From Parapusillimonas granuli (lineage in GTDB: Bacteria > Pseudomonadota > Gammaproteobacteria > Burkholderiales > Burkholderiaceae_B), in contig NZ_JACCEM010000005.1 of the NCBI RefSeq assembly GCF_013416525.1, positions 186,001-250,000 on the forward strand: a DNA stretch of 64,000 nt, written 5' to 3'. Below are positions 26,138 through 34,603 of the stretch, piece after piece. The translations under genes were made by a program, and so were the position numbers. The number at the start of each line of letters is the position of its first letter. The stretch's first letter is position 1. The notes under the pieces are model-generated. The model made no database searches, was not told where the DNA came from, and saw only the letters and a program-made list of their open reading frames with translations.

Positions 26138-27868
26138 TCAGGCCCCGGGGGGCGCCTGTTCACCGCCCACGCCGGCCTGCCGTAGGAAGTCGAAATCGCA
26201 GCCGTGCTCGGCCTGCAGCACGTGCTTGTGGTACAGCCATGCGTATCCCCGCAAGGGCTGCCGGGCCCGGCTGTCGAATTCGGCGCGGCGCCGCGCCAGT
26301 TCGTCTTCGTCGACCAGCAGGTCCAGCCGCTGGGCCGAGACCGACAGGCGGATGCGGTCGCCGTTGCGCACCAGCGCCAGGGGCCCGCCCAGGCCGGCTT
26401 CGGGGGAAATGTGCAGGACCACGGTGCCGTAGGCGGTACCGCTCATGCGGGCGTCGGAGATGCGCAGCATGTCGCGCACCCCCTGGCGGGCGAGCTTGGC
26501 CGGGATGGGGATGTAGCCGGACTCGGGCATGGCGGCCGCGACGGGCCCGGCGTTGCGCAATACCAGGACGTCGTCGGGATGGACGTCGAGGTCGGGCGAG
26601 TCGAGCCGTTCGGCCATGTCTTCGAGCGTGTCGAAGACCACCGCGCGCCCTTCGTGCTCGAACAGGCGCTCATCGGCGGCGGCGCATTTGATGAGCGCGC
26701 CGTTGGGCGCCAGCGACCCGAAGAGCGCCAGCAGGCCGCCCTTGTCCCGCACCGGGTCCGAACGTTCGCGCACGACGTTCTTGTCGAACCAGGGCTTGCC
26801 GCGCTCCAGCTCTTCGCCCAGCGTCCTGCCGGTGACGGTGGGGCAGTCCAGATGCAATAAGTCCTTGATCTGGCGCATGACGGCGGGCAGGCCGCCCGCG
26901 GCGTGCAGGTCTTCCATGTAGTGCGTGCCGGTGGGCTTCAGGTTGACCAGCACGGGCGTGGTTTCCGACAGCTCGTTCAGTTGCCTGGGGCCGACGGCGA
27001 TGCCCAGCCTGCCGGCCATGGCCGTCAGGTGGATGAGCGCGTTCGTGGAGCCGCCTATGGCCAGCAGCACGCGCAGGGCGTTTTCGATCGACTTTTCCGA
27101 CACGATCCGGTCTGGCGTCAGGCCCTGGCCGGCCAGCCAGACGGCTTGCCGGCCGGTGGCCTCGGCGGCGCGCAGGCGGTCCGCGTGGACCGCCGGTATG
27201 GTGGCCGACTTGGGCAGCATCATGCCCAGGGCCTCGACGATGCAGGCCATGGTGCTGGCGGTTCCCATCACGGCGCAGGTGCCGGCGGTGGTGGCCAGCT
27301 GCCCTTCGATTTCCTCGATCTGGTCCACGGAGAGGTCGCCGCCCCGGAAGTTGGACCAGTGCCGGCGGCAGTCGGTGCAGGCGCCCAGGCGCTCGCCTTC
27401 GTAGCGGCCCGTCATCATGGGGCCGCCCACCAGCTGAATGGCGGGCCTGCCGGCCGAGAATGCCCCCATGAGCTGGGCGGGGACGGTCTTGTCGCAGCCG
27501 CCCACCAGCACGACCGCGTCCATGGGCTGGGCGCGCACCATTTCCTCGACGTCCATGGACATGAGGTTGCGGAACATCATGCTGGTGGGATGCAGGAAGG
27601 GCTCGCCCAGCGAAATGGTGGGGAAGACGATGGGCAGCGCCCCCGCCGCCGTCACGCCCCGTTTCACGGCTTCGATGAGCTCGGGGAAGTGCCGGTGGCA
27701 ATTATTGAAGCCGCTGCCCGCGTCCGCGATCCCGATGACGGGACGGTTGAGCTCGTCGCCCGAATACCCCATGGAACGCGCGAACGACCGGCGCAGGTAC
27801 CGCGAAAACTCGATGTCGCCGTAGTGCGTCAAGCCACGGTACAGGCCGCGCTGCTTCTCTTCAGGCAT
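26138..27868 (-). CDS. IlvD/Edd family dehydratase (sugar-acid dehydratase type)
   Basis: A 576-residue iron-sulfur dehydratase. The Fe-S cysteines lie in VGGCDKTVPAQLMGAFSAG, near CTDCRRHW and in TTAGTCAVMGTASTMACIVE. The C-terminal part has ARMSGTAYGTVVLHISPEAG. Length and the C-terminus fit pentonate or related sugar-acid dehydratases better than branched-chain IlvD. The reaction turns a 2,3-dihydroxy acid into a 2-keto-3-deoxy acid. It overlaps the upstream hydroxyacid dehydrogenase gene by 8 bp. Its presence beside a Rieske oxygenase is unusual. Confidence 0.9.
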   Translation of the reverse strand: MPEEKQRGLYRGLTHYGDIEFSRYLRRSFARSMGYSGDELNRPVIGIADAGSGFNNCHRHFPELIEAVKRGVTAAGALPIVFPTISLGEPFLHPTSMMFRNLMSMDVEEMVRAQPMDAVVLVGGCDKTVPAQLMGAFSAGRPAIQLVGGPMMTGRYEGERLGACTDCRRHWSNFRGGDLSVDQIEEIEGQLATTAGTCAVMGTASTMACIVEALGMMLPKSATIPAVHADRLRAAEATGRQAVWLAGQGLTPDRIVSEKSIENALRVLLAIGGSTNALIHLTAMAGRLGIAVGPRQLNELSETTPVLVNLKPTGTHYMEDLHAAGGLPAVMRQIKDLLHLDCPTVTGRTLGEELERGKPWFDKNVVRERSDPVRDKGGLLALFGSLAPNGALIKCAAADERLFEHEGRAVVFDTLEDMAERLDSPDLDVHPDDVLVLRNAGPVAAAMPESGYIPIPAKLARQGVRDMLRISDARMSGTAYGTVVLHISPEAGLGGPLALVRNGDRIRLSVSAQRLDLLVDEDELARRRAEFDSRARQPLRGYAWLYHKHVLQAEHGCDFDFLRQAGVGGEQAPPGA

Positions 27869-28859
27869 TCGTCGTCTCCGATGCCCCCGCCCAGACTTCC
27901 GGGTTGACCATGGCCTGCGGGCGCGTGCCGGACAGGGCGTCCAGCAGGTTGCGCACGGCGAGATCGATCATGGCGCGGCGTGTTTCCACCGTGGCGCTGC
28001 CCACGTGGGCCTGCAGCACCACATTGGGCAGGGCGCAGAGCGGGCTGGACGCGGGCAGGGGCTCTTGTTCCATGACGTCCAGGCCCGCGCCGGCGATGCG
28101 GCCGGCCTTGAGCGCGTCGATCAGCGCCGCCTCGTCGACGACGGGCCCGCGGGAAGTGTTGATCAGGTAGGCGGTGGGTTTCATCGCCGCGAATTCCTTG
28201 GCGCCGACGGAGTGCCTGGTTTCGGGGGTGAGCGGGACGTGGATGCTGAGGAAGTCCGACTCGGCGAACAGGGCGTCGCGATCGCGGTATTCCGCAAAGC
28301 CCAGGGATTCGGCTTCGGCGTCGCGGTTGCGGTTGTGGTAGATGACCTTCATGTTGAAGGCCTTGGCGGTTTCCGCCACCACCCGCCCGATGCGGCCCAT
28401 GCCGAGCAGGCCCAGCGTCTTGCCGCGTATGTCTTGCGTCAGCGCGGGCGCGCCCTTTTCGGCCCAGGCGCCGCTGCGCACGTGGGCATCGCCCCGGACC
28501 AGGTCGCGGGCCAGGCAGATCAGCAGGCCGAAAGTCAGGTCGGCCACGGCGCCGTCGAGCACTTTCGGGGTATTGCACACCAGCACATTGCGCTTGGTGG
28601 CTTCCGGAATGTTGATGTTGTCGTATCCCACCGCGAAGTTGGACACGACGCGCAGGCGCGGGAGCGCATCGAACACCGCCGTGTCGAACTTGCTGCGCAC
28701 GGTGCAGACCACGCCTTCGATGCTGTCCAGCTGTTCCTTGGGCAGCGCGTCGGCCAGGCCGGCGCCGGTGGGAACGTCGATGATCTCGCATTGGGCGGCG
28801 AGCTGCTCGCGCAGGTCGGCGGGCACGGGGGCGGTGATGATGACTCGGGGTTGCGGCAT
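27861..28859 (-). CDS. D-isomer-specific 2-hydroxyacid dehydrogenase
   Basis: A 332-residue NAD(P)-dependent dehydrogenase of the glyoxylate/hydroxypyruvate/2-ketogluconate reductase type. LGLLGMGRIGRVVAETAKAF is the cofactor loop. The catalytic residues are the Arg in INTSRGPVVDE, the Glu in GLDVMEQEPLP and the His in QAHVGSATVETR. ATG 28859 follows AGGAG and begins MPQPRVIITAPVP. It interconverts a 2-hydroxy acid and a 2-keto acid, working beside the dehydratase. Confidence 0.92.
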   Translation of the reverse strand: MPQPRVIITAPVPADLREQLAAQCEIIDVPTGAGLADALPKEQLDSIEGVVCTVRSKFDTAVFDALPRLRVVSNFAVGYDNINIPEATKRNVLVCNTPKVLDGAVADLTFGLLICLARDLVRGDAHVRSGAWAEKGAPALTQDIRGKTLGLLGMGRIGRVVAETAKAFNMKVIYHNRNRDAEAESLGFAEYRDRDALFAESDFLSIHVPLTPETRHSVGAKEFAAMKPTAYLINTSRGPVVDEAALIDALKAGRIAGAGLDVMEQEPLPASSPLCALPNVVLQAHVGSATVETRRAMIDLAVRNLLDALSGTRPQAMVNPEVWAGASETTNA

Positions 28860-28893
28860 GGGGGGCTCCTGATTCAAAAAAACAGAACGTGCC

Positions 28894-29103
28894 TTATTGC
28901 ACTATTCCTTCAATATCCGTTGCGAAGACGGGCTGTTCGCCCGCTTCGACCAGGTTCGGCATGGCGGGGTGGCTGAGGTAGCGGCAGATGATCCAAGAGC
29001 CGTCCTGCGGGTTCTCGACCACTTCCGCCACGGCGCCGTCCGACAAAGACACGCGCATGCCGGGAACGAGGTCCATCAGGTTCAGTGTTTTGTTGTCCGA
29101 CAT
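28894..29103 (-). CDS. Unrecognised 69-residue protein of the Rieske operon
   Basis: A 69-residue acidic protein, MSDNKTLNLMDLVPGMRVSL then AVAEVVENPQDGSWIICRYL. The pattern of short strands with a V-x-GMRV and D-GSW motif suggests a small SH3-like beta barrel. I do not recognise a family. It sits between the hydroxyacid dehydrogenase and ferredoxin genes with short gaps and the same strand, so it belongs to the operon. It may be a small accessory or subunit. Confidence 0.7.
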   Translation of the reverse strand: MSDNKTLNLMDLVPGMRVSLSDGAVAEVVENPQDGSWIICRYLSHPAMPNLVEAGEQPVFATDIEGIVQ

Positions 29104-29118
29104 GGTGCGATCCTTTCA

Positions 29119-29445
29119 TCAAACGGTTAATTGTTCAGCCGGAACGCGCACGCACATGTCGGCCAGTTCATCGGTCATGATGACCTGACAGGACAGGCGG
29201 CTGGTTTCCGATGCGTCGGGGACGATCTGCAGCAAGGCGGCTTCGGCCATGCCCGCGGGTTCCAGGAGGTCGAAGCATTCTTTCTGGATATGGACATGAC
29301 AGGTGCCGCAGATGGCGCCGCCGCCGCATTCGGCGACGATGCCTTCTATGCCGTCCTGGCGGGCGGCTTCCATCAGGGAGACGCCCACCGGCACCTCCAG
29401 GGCTCGTTCGGCGCCGTCGGGCAGTAGGAATCTAACGGTTGGCAT
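29119..29445 (-). CDS. 2Fe-2S ferredoxin (putidaredoxin/adrenodoxin type)
   Basis: A 108-residue ferredoxin. The cluster ligands are in AECGGGAICGTCHVHI (C-x5-C-x2-C) and RLSCQVIM. This is the vertebrate-type pattern, not a Rieske ferredoxin. It carries electrons from the FAD reductase encoded next to it to the oxygenase alpha subunit, making a class IIA-like three-component system such as that known for dibenzofuran dioxygenase. Confidence 0.92.
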   Translation of the reverse strand: MPTVRFLLPDGAERALEVPVGVSLMEAARQDGIEGIVAECGGGAICGTCHVHIQKECFDLLEPAGMAEAALLQIVPDASETSRLSCQVIMTDELADMCVRVPAEQLTV

Positions 29446-29472
29446 TGGCTGTCTCCTGGTTGCGGCGAGGCG

Positions 29473-30672
29473 CTAGGGTTGTGGGGGCGACCCGATGCGC
29501 TTCATGGATTTGATGAACTCCACCGGGCTGTCCAGCGCTTCCACCGCGGCGAGCAGGCCCTGCTGATAGCGCTCGACCAGCCAGCCGTTTGCGCTGCGGG
29601 TGACGACGTCTTGCACCGCGATGGCGGGGTTGACGATGCCGGCGATCTGCAGGCGCCGGCCGTGCTGCTCGGACCAGAACGTGGGCGGGCGCCCGGCGGG
29701 CGGGGCTTGCATGGCGATGGCGGCGGCCGCCGCGCGTGCGCTGTCGAGCGCGTTCTGCACGCTTTCGACGCGCGCGCGGGCGCCGAGTTCGTGCCGATAG
29801 GCGCGGGCGCAATCGCCGATGGCGAAGACCGCGGGCGCCGAACTGCGGAACTGTGCGTCGACCAGGATGCCGCCGTCGCAGGCGATGCCCGCGCTTTCGG
29901 CCAGGCCGGTGTCGGGTTCCGCGCCGATGGACACCAGCACCGCGTCGGCGTCGTATGAGGTGCCGTCCGGCAGCAGCGCGGTCCAGCCGCCGCCCGGCCT
30001 GGCCGCCCAGTCCACCCGGGTTGCGTTGCGGCGCAGGCATATGCCCGCCTGGCCGTGCATGGCGTCGAATTCCGTGGACGCATGCGCCGAGACCTTGCCG
30101 GACATCAGGGCGGGCGAAGATTCCAGCACGACGACTTGCGCGCCCAGCTTGGCGGCGGTGGCGGCGGCTTCCAGGCCGAGATAGCCGCCGCCGACCACCA
30201 GCAGCCGGCATGCGTCGGCCAGCCGGGCCTGCAAGGCGCGCGCATCGGCCAGGTTGCGCAGCACGTAGACATCGGGCCCATGCAGCACCGGCAGGGTGCG
30301 CGCATGCGCGCCGGTGGCGATGACGCAGTGCTGGAAGCCGATGCGGCGGCCCGAGGCCGTGGTGACGACGCTGGACGCGCAATCGAGCTGCGCGGCCGGG
30401 TCGCCGGCGTGGACCTGGATGCCGTGTTTTTCGTATACCTGGGGCGAGCGCAGGGCGAGGCGTTCGGCGGCCATGGCGCCCGACAGAAACCCCTTGGACA
30501 GCGGCGGGCGCTGATAGGGCTCGCACGCTTCGGCGCCCAGCAGGGTGATGGGCAGCGTGTAGCCGGCGGTGCGCAGCGCGAATGCGCATTCGACGCCGGC
30601 ATGGCCCGCGCCGATGATGACGGTGCCGGGCGCCGATTGCTGTGCCGCGAGCGTTTCAGGGGTCGTAGACAT
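29473..30672 (-). CDS. FAD-dependent ferredoxin reductase
   Basis: A 399-residue reductase. The N-terminal FAD site is GTVIIGAGHAGVECAFALR, then YQRPPLSKGFLSG. The NAD(P)H site is LLVVGGGYLGLEAAATAAKL near residue 155. A second FAD contact, AVFAIGDCARAYRHELG, is near 275. It resembles putidaredoxin reductase and should reduce the adjacent ferredoxin with NADH. It lies 27 bp upstream of the ferredoxin gene. Confidence 0.92.
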   Translation of the reverse strand: MSTTPETLAAQQSAPGTVIIGAGHAGVECAFALRTAGYTLPITLLGAEACEPYQRPPLSKGFLSGAMAAERLALRSPQVYEKHGIQVHAGDPAAQLDCASSVVTTASGRRIGFQHCVIATGAHARTLPVLHGPDVYVLRNLADARALQARLADACRLLVVGGGYLGLEAAATAAKLGAQVVVLESSPALMSGKVSAHASTEFDAMHGQAGICLRRNATRVDWAARPGGGWTALLPDGTSYDADAVLVSIGAEPDTGLAESAGIACDGGILVDAQFRSSAPAVFAIGDCARAYRHELGARARVESVQNALDSARAAAAAIAMQAPPAGRPPTFWSEQHGRRLQIAGIVNPAIAVQDVVTRSANGWLVERYQQGLLAAVEALDSPVEFIKSMKRIGSPPQP

Positions 30673-30685
30673 TGCGTTTGCCGGT

Positions 30686-31441
30686 TTACTTCAATGCGCC
30701 GCTGGTGAAATGGCTGCTGCTGCGCAGCCGCGATTCCGTGTTTTCTATGTGATTGCGCGCGCACTGGCGGGCCAGCTCGGGGTCGCCGCGCTGTATGGCC
30801 TGGTAGATGATTTCGTGTTCGCGTTGCGCATCGGTGCCCCGCTTGGCCTTGGCCGAGCGGGTGCGCGAGACTCTCAGGTTGTCTCGCAGCAGGCGGCTGA
30901 GGAAGTGGAAGAATTCGACGTAGTGTTCGTTGCGGGTGGCTTCGGCGATGGCGCGGTGGAAGCGCAGGTCGGCCTCGATGCCGGCGGCGATGTCGTCGGA
31001 TTCTATCGCCCGGGCCATGTCGTCCAGCGCTTTGCGCATGGCCTGCAAGTCGTCGTCGTTGTGGCGGGCGGCGGCCAGGGAGGCCGCTTCGATCTCGAAG
31101 CCGCGGCGCAGTTCGACGATGGCGAGGATTTCATCGAGATTGTCTTCGTCGGCCGCGTGCATGCGCAGCACGGAGGGGCGCGCCACCGCCTGGACGGCCA
31201 GGCCGCGCCCTTGCTTGCTGGACACCAGGCCGTCGGCCTTCAGGCGGGACACGGCTTCGCGCAGGACGGTGCGGGATACGCCGAGGCGGTCGGCGATGGT
31301 TTGCTCGGGGGGCAGGACTTCGCCCAGCTTGTAGTTGCCGCTGGTGATTTCGTTGGCCAGGACTTCGGTGATGCGGTCCGTAAGATTCGGTTCAGCGCGT
31401 GAGGTGGAATTGCCTTGTGGCTTCAGTAGGTTCATGGTCAC
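30686..31441 (-). CDS. FadR-type GntR regulator of the Rieske operon
   Basis: A 251-residue regulator. The N-terminal domain has LANEITSGNYKLGEVLPPEQ and ADRLGVSRTVLREAVSRL. The FCD domain has LRRGFEIEAASLAAARHN, FHRAIAEATRNEHYVEFFHF and EHEIIYQAIQRGD. It is the first gene of the minus-strand operon, 13 bp before the reductase gene, so it is autoregulated with the operon. Inverted repeats near its promoter are likely binding sites. Confidence 0.92.
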   Translation of the reverse strand: MTMNLLKPQGNSTSRAEPNLTDRITEVLANEITSGNYKLGEVLPPEQTIADRLGVSRTVLREAVSRLKADGLVSSKQGRGLAVQAVARPSVLRMHAADEDNLDEILAIVELRRGFEIEAASLAAARHNDDDLQAMRKALDDMARAIESDDIAAGIEADLRFHRAIAEATRNEHYVEFFHFLSRLLRDNLRVSRTRSAKAKRGTDAQREHEIIYQAIQRGDPELARQCARNHIENTESRLRSSSHFTSGALK

Positions 31442-31476
31442 GTCTCTGCTTGTCTGCTGGATGGGCAGTTTATGCG

Positions 31477-31504
31477 ATTATACTACAAAGTATTGGGTTG
31501 AGAA
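31477..31504 (-). promoter_or_regulatory. Promoter of the Rieske operon with overlapping inverted repeat
   Basis: On the minus strand, TTCTCA, a 16-bp gap and a perfect TATAAT (31482-31477) stand 35 bp before the GntR gene. ATACT-N4-AGTAT (31480-31493) overlaps the -10 box, as expected for repression by the regulator. Confidence 0.5.
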
Positions 31505-31574
31505 GATGGTGGCTGGATTTTCTATGTTGTCACTGGACTATGGGCCGATTTGGGCGCGGCGGTCGGGTGTGTGG

Positions 31575-31598
31575 TAATACTATAATCATATAGTGTTA
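31575..31598. promoter_or_regulatory. Imperfect 10-bp-arm palindrome in the gntR/31728 gap
   Basis: TAATACTATA-N4-TATAGTGTTA, 9 of 10 pairs, contains a TATAAT on the plus strand. It shares AATACT with the site over the Rieske promoter. It could be a second site for the same regulator or the promoter region of the gene at 31728. Confidence 0.4.
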
Positions 31599-31727
31599 TT
31601 TTTGCCGTCGGCCGCCCTTGTTGCGGCTCTTGTGGTGGCGGGGGCGGCGCCCAAGCAATGTTATCGTATGCGTGTCCGCGCCCGTTTCCGGGGCGGCGCC
31701 CAGGCACTATTTCAGAGGCATGCAACC

Positions 31728-32363
31728 ATGACCACCACGGCAGAAACCACCGACGTCACCTACCCGTTGAGCACGGACATCAACATCGTGTTCAGCGCGT
31801 ATGAAGACCGTTTGATCGTCAACGCCGAAAGGCCCAGGCATGGGGCGGTGCACATGCTGCTGACGCGGCGCATGACCATGATCGTCCTGCACCAGCTGTT
31901 GACCAAGCTGCCCGAACTGACCGGCCTGGACCAGACGCCGGCGGAATATTGGCAAGAGGTGCTGCAGATGGCGCATCAGAAAGCCATGCAAGCCAAGCGG
32001 GACACCGACAAGGCGGCGGAAGGGGCGGCGGGCCCGCAGGCCGGGGAAGCCGAAGGCGCCGCGGACGCGGCGGCCGATGCGGCGCCGCAGGCGGCGATTT
32101 ATCTGGCCACGGAATTGATCATCAAGCTGGACGACAAGCAGTTGATCCTGGCCTTCAAGGGCCTGCCCATGCCGAAGGCCATGACCCAGGCCAGCGCCCA
32201 CGAGCCGGTGTTCGCCATGCCTTTGTCGCCCGACCATGTGCACCAGCTGATCGAGCTGTTGATCAAGAAGGCGCAGGACGCCCAGTGGCATTTGCCGCTG
32301 GATCTTCCCTGGCTGGAAAGCCCCGCGCCGCAAACCACCACGCTGGGCGTGCTGCTGCACTGA
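31728..32363 (+). CDS. Unrecognised 211-residue protein upstream of the repeat proteins
   Basis: A 211-residue soluble protein with no signal peptide or membrane span. Residues 1-100 alternate strands and helices: STDINIVFSAYEDRLIVNAE, then MLLTRRMTMIVLHQLLTKLP. An Ala/Glu/Gly-rich linker follows (about 100-130, e.g. EGAAGPQAGEAEGAADAAAD). The C-terminal third repeats the theme: TELIIKLDDKQLILAFKGL, SPDHVHQLIELLIKKAQD. The two halves look like an internal duplication (strand pair, then a leucine-rich helix). I do not recognise a family. It lies 143 bp before the first repeat protein gene, in the same direction. A chaperone or accessory role for those proteins is only a guess. Confidence 0.7.
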   Translation: MTTTAETTDVTYPLSTDINIVFSAYEDRLIVNAERPRHGAVHMLLTRRMTMIVLHQLLTKLPELTGLDQTPAEYWQEVLQMAHQKAMQAKRDTDKAAEGAAGPQAGEAEGAADAAADAAPQAAIYLATELIIKLDDKQLILAFKGLPMPKAMTQASAHEPVFAMPLSPDHVHQLIELLIKKAQDAQWHLPLDLPWLESPAPQTTTLGVLLH

Positions 32364-32384
32364 CCGCCCAGCTGCCCGCCCGAT

Positions 32385-32406
32385 CGGCCGGCGAGCCCGC
32401 CGGCCG
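32385..32406. terminator. Strong GC hairpin after the 31728 gene
   Basis: CGGCCGGC-GAGCCC-GCCGGCCG, perfect 8-bp stem, 22 bp after the stop. It is not followed by a T run, so it may attenuate rather than terminate transcription. Confidence 0.35.
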
Positions 32407-32463
32407 GGCGTCTCCACATGCTCCGCCGGCTTTGTTGGCCGGCCTCATTGCTTGGCGTCAGTT

Positions 32464-32482
32464 ACATATGTAGAATTATGAT
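32464..32482 (+). promoter_or_regulatory. ACATATGT palindrome and -10 box before the first repeat protein gene
   Basis: ACATATGT (32464-32471) stands directly before TATGAT (32477-32482), a plausible -10 box 25 bp ahead of the ATG. The same CATATG core occurs twice before the second repeat protein gene. Confidence 0.35.
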
Positions 32483-32506
32483 ACATAAAGTAATGCTGGA
32501 GATGGA

Positions 32507-34603
32507 ATGGTTGTCACCGCCCCCTTGTTCTATACAGAGTGGTATCTGCTACATAACCCCGACGTCACGGAAGCCGTCAGCCAGGGGCTGATCGAACCGC
32601 TGGAGCACTTCTTGCGTTACGGCCTCAAAGAAGGCCGTTCGCCCGGGCCATTGTTCGACGTGCAGTTTTATCTTCACGGCAACCCCGACGTCGCCGCCGC
32701 GGTCGCGCGCGGCGAAACCACGGCCTACGAGCATTTTCTCACTTACGGCATCTACGAGGGCAGGGCCCCGATCGCCCTGTTCGACGCCGCCTACTACCTG
32801 CGCCACAACCCGGACGTGGCGGATGCCGTGCGGGCCGGGCACTTCACCCCCATCCAGCATTTCGTGGAATACGGCCAATACGAAGGCCGCATCGTGACGC
32901 CCATCATCAACCTGGCCGCCTACATGGACGCCAACCCCGACGTGCAGCGCGCGGTAGAGGACGGCCAGATGTCCGCCATGGAGCACCTGATGCTTTACGG
33001 CATACGCGAGAAACGTGGCCTGGGCAATGGAATAGACTTCGGCATGATGGACGGCGATCCGGTGTTCCTGCGATTGCTTGCGGAAGGGAAGATTGTCGAT
33101 GCGCTGCTGCGGGTGGCGGAAGTGGCGCCGTATCTGCCGGATTATGGTCCGCCGGATCCTAAGCCGGGGCCTGATCCTGATCCGCAGGGGTGGGGAACGC
33201 TTGATAATCCGTACCCCCTCAAGCCGGAGGTGCTCAAGTATCAGCTACCCAATGCGGAAAACTATATCAAGCTTGCGGACTTGTCGGATAGCCAATGGCA
33301 AACCGTCAATGGGGGCTCTGTATACAATTATTTCCTGGCGACAGGCTCGGCTGCGTTAACGGATCGGCTCACCATCAATGGGGGCGTTTCCGACGAACTG
33401 TATGCCACCTTGGATCAACCGCTCGACTCCAAGTATGCGCCTCGCTTAAAGAACATTCCCGTTCTACACCTGACGGCGACTTCGGAAAGCGGCCTGGACC
33501 TTCGCAATTCAGAAGGAATATTGGAGATATCCAATGAAGCGTCCGTATCCAATCTGACTGTAACCAATGTGCCTGTCTTGATATCTGGCTCAGATATCTT
33601 TCCGCTCGCGTTGAGTGCGAAGGGCATCGGGGAGGGTATCGATCATGAATTCGTTGTGGTGTATCAAGAACCAATGGAGCCTTGCGGCTGCGGTTCGGAG
33701 CAGACATTGCGTTTGGACGATGCGCATTTGGCGCGCTTATCCGTCACTGCCTTGGATGGCGGTGGTGAGGTCTCGGCCAATATTTCGACTTTGTTGCTTG
33801 CCGCGTATGGCAACAGCGGAATCAGGAGCTTCAAAAGCGACGCCGGGGGCGTAGGGCTGGATGGCAGTCTCATTATGCTGCTAGTAGAGGGCTCCGGCTC
33901 ATTGGAATTGAACTTGGCGGAGCTAAAGGGAAATGGCGGGGCCGACGTCGTATACACCAACGTGAGCGCTTATCTAGCCGAGGCCATGGTGCTGACTCTT
34001 GCTGAGTTGGATGGCGCCGTAGGGAACAAGAGCGACCTATCACCGGTACGTGGAGGGCGCAAGTCAGATCATTTGATTACAGTGCCTCCCCTGGAAGAAG
34101 GGGCGATAGTCGAAATCCAAAATATGACATTGACCTCGACATGGAACTATGAGGAAAGCCCGGTCGTAAACGACGTCATTGATTTGACGGAGTGGTTCAT
34201 TAGCAAGGACAACCTCATCGCCAGTGTAGCTTCGCTGACCATTGCAGAGGGAGACTTGGTAAAAACCAGTGAGTCTTTACGTTATGTAGATTTCATCTTC
34301 TGCTTCGACATGAACGGTGCAGATCCCGGTGGAACATCAACGCTCATCCTGAGCAACATCGTCACAGTCGACGAATACAATTTCATGCTGAAGGCGATCG
34401 ATACCGTCAATGCAAATGGCCTGACGGACACTCTTGACTTGATAGGTTGGGGTGGCACGATTTCGGACGGAGTTCTATACGATGAATTTTCGTATCCGCC
34501 GACCTCTGGAACCGAGATAGTGATAGCCGGAGCCGGTTTTGGCCGGGATGCCATATCGGGCATCGTCGGCGTGTTGGTGGATGAAGAAAGCATCATGTTG
34601 TGA
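32507..34603 (+). CDS. Repeat-headed putative secreted surface protein 1
   Basis: A 698-residue protein without a signal peptide. Residues 13-180 are four 42-residue repeats (YLLHNPDVTEAVSQG, HFLRYGLKEGRS, LFDV). A conserved joint follows (ALLRVAEVAPYLPDY), then a Pro/Asp linker (GPPDPKPGPDPDPQGW). The rest is beta-rich and hydrophobic-patterned, with LNLAELKGNGGADVVYTNVS and a C-terminal ISGIVGVLVDEESIML that could be a type I secretion signal. Three cysteines (two in PCGCGS) are unusual for such substrates. The head matches the protein encoded at 35067 but the body does not, and from about 33100 the DNA is clearly A/T-richer. A surface or S-layer-like role is inferred. Confidence 0.85.
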   Translation: MVVTAPLFYTEWYLLHNPDVTEAVSQGLIEPLEHFLRYGLKEGRSPGPLFDVQFYLHGNPDVAAAVARGETTAYEHFLTYGIYEGRAPIALFDAAYYLRHNPDVADAVRAGHFTPIQHFVEYGQYEGRIVTPIINLAAYMDANPDVQRAVEDGQMSAMEHLMLYGIREKRGLGNGIDFGMMDGDPVFLRLLAEGKIVDALLRVAEVAPYLPDYGPPDPKPGPDPDPQGWGTLDNPYPLKPEVLKYQLPNAENYIKLADLSDSQWQTVNGGSVYNYFLATGSAALTDRLTINGGVSDELYATLDQPLDSKYAPRLKNIPVLHLTATSESGLDLRNSEGILEISNEASVSNLTVTNVPVLISGSDIFPLALSAKGIGEGIDHEFVVVYQEPMEPCGCGSEQTLRLDDAHLARLSVTALDGGGEVSANISTLLLAAYGNSGIRSFKSDAGGVGLDGSLIMLLVEGSGSLELNLAELKGNGGADVVYTNVSAYLAEAMVLTLAELDGAVGNKSDLSPVRGGRKSDHLITVPPLEEGAIVEIQNMTLTSTWNYEESPVVNDVIDLTEWFISKDNLIASVASLTIAEGDLVKTSESLRYVDFIFCFDMNGADPGGTSTLILSNIVTVDEYNFMLKAIDTVNANGLTDTLDLIGWGGTISDGVLYDEFSYPPTSGTEIVIAGAGFGRDAISGIVGVLVDEESIML
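32543..33046 (+). repeat. Four 42-codon YLxxNPDV repeats in protein 1
   Basis: Codons 13-180 hold four tandem 126-bp units with consensus YL-x2-NPDV-x2-AV-x2-G, then H-F-x2-YG-x2-EGR and FD. The fourth unit is the least alike (EKR, GLGNGIDFG). The same array, in the same register, begins at codon 13 of the second protein. Confidence 0.9.

Noticed and set aside
33930-33960. A GNGGAD motif resembling an RTX calcium-binding nonapeptide
   Set aside because: It occurs once only and is not followed by further nonapeptides, so a beta-roll is not supported.
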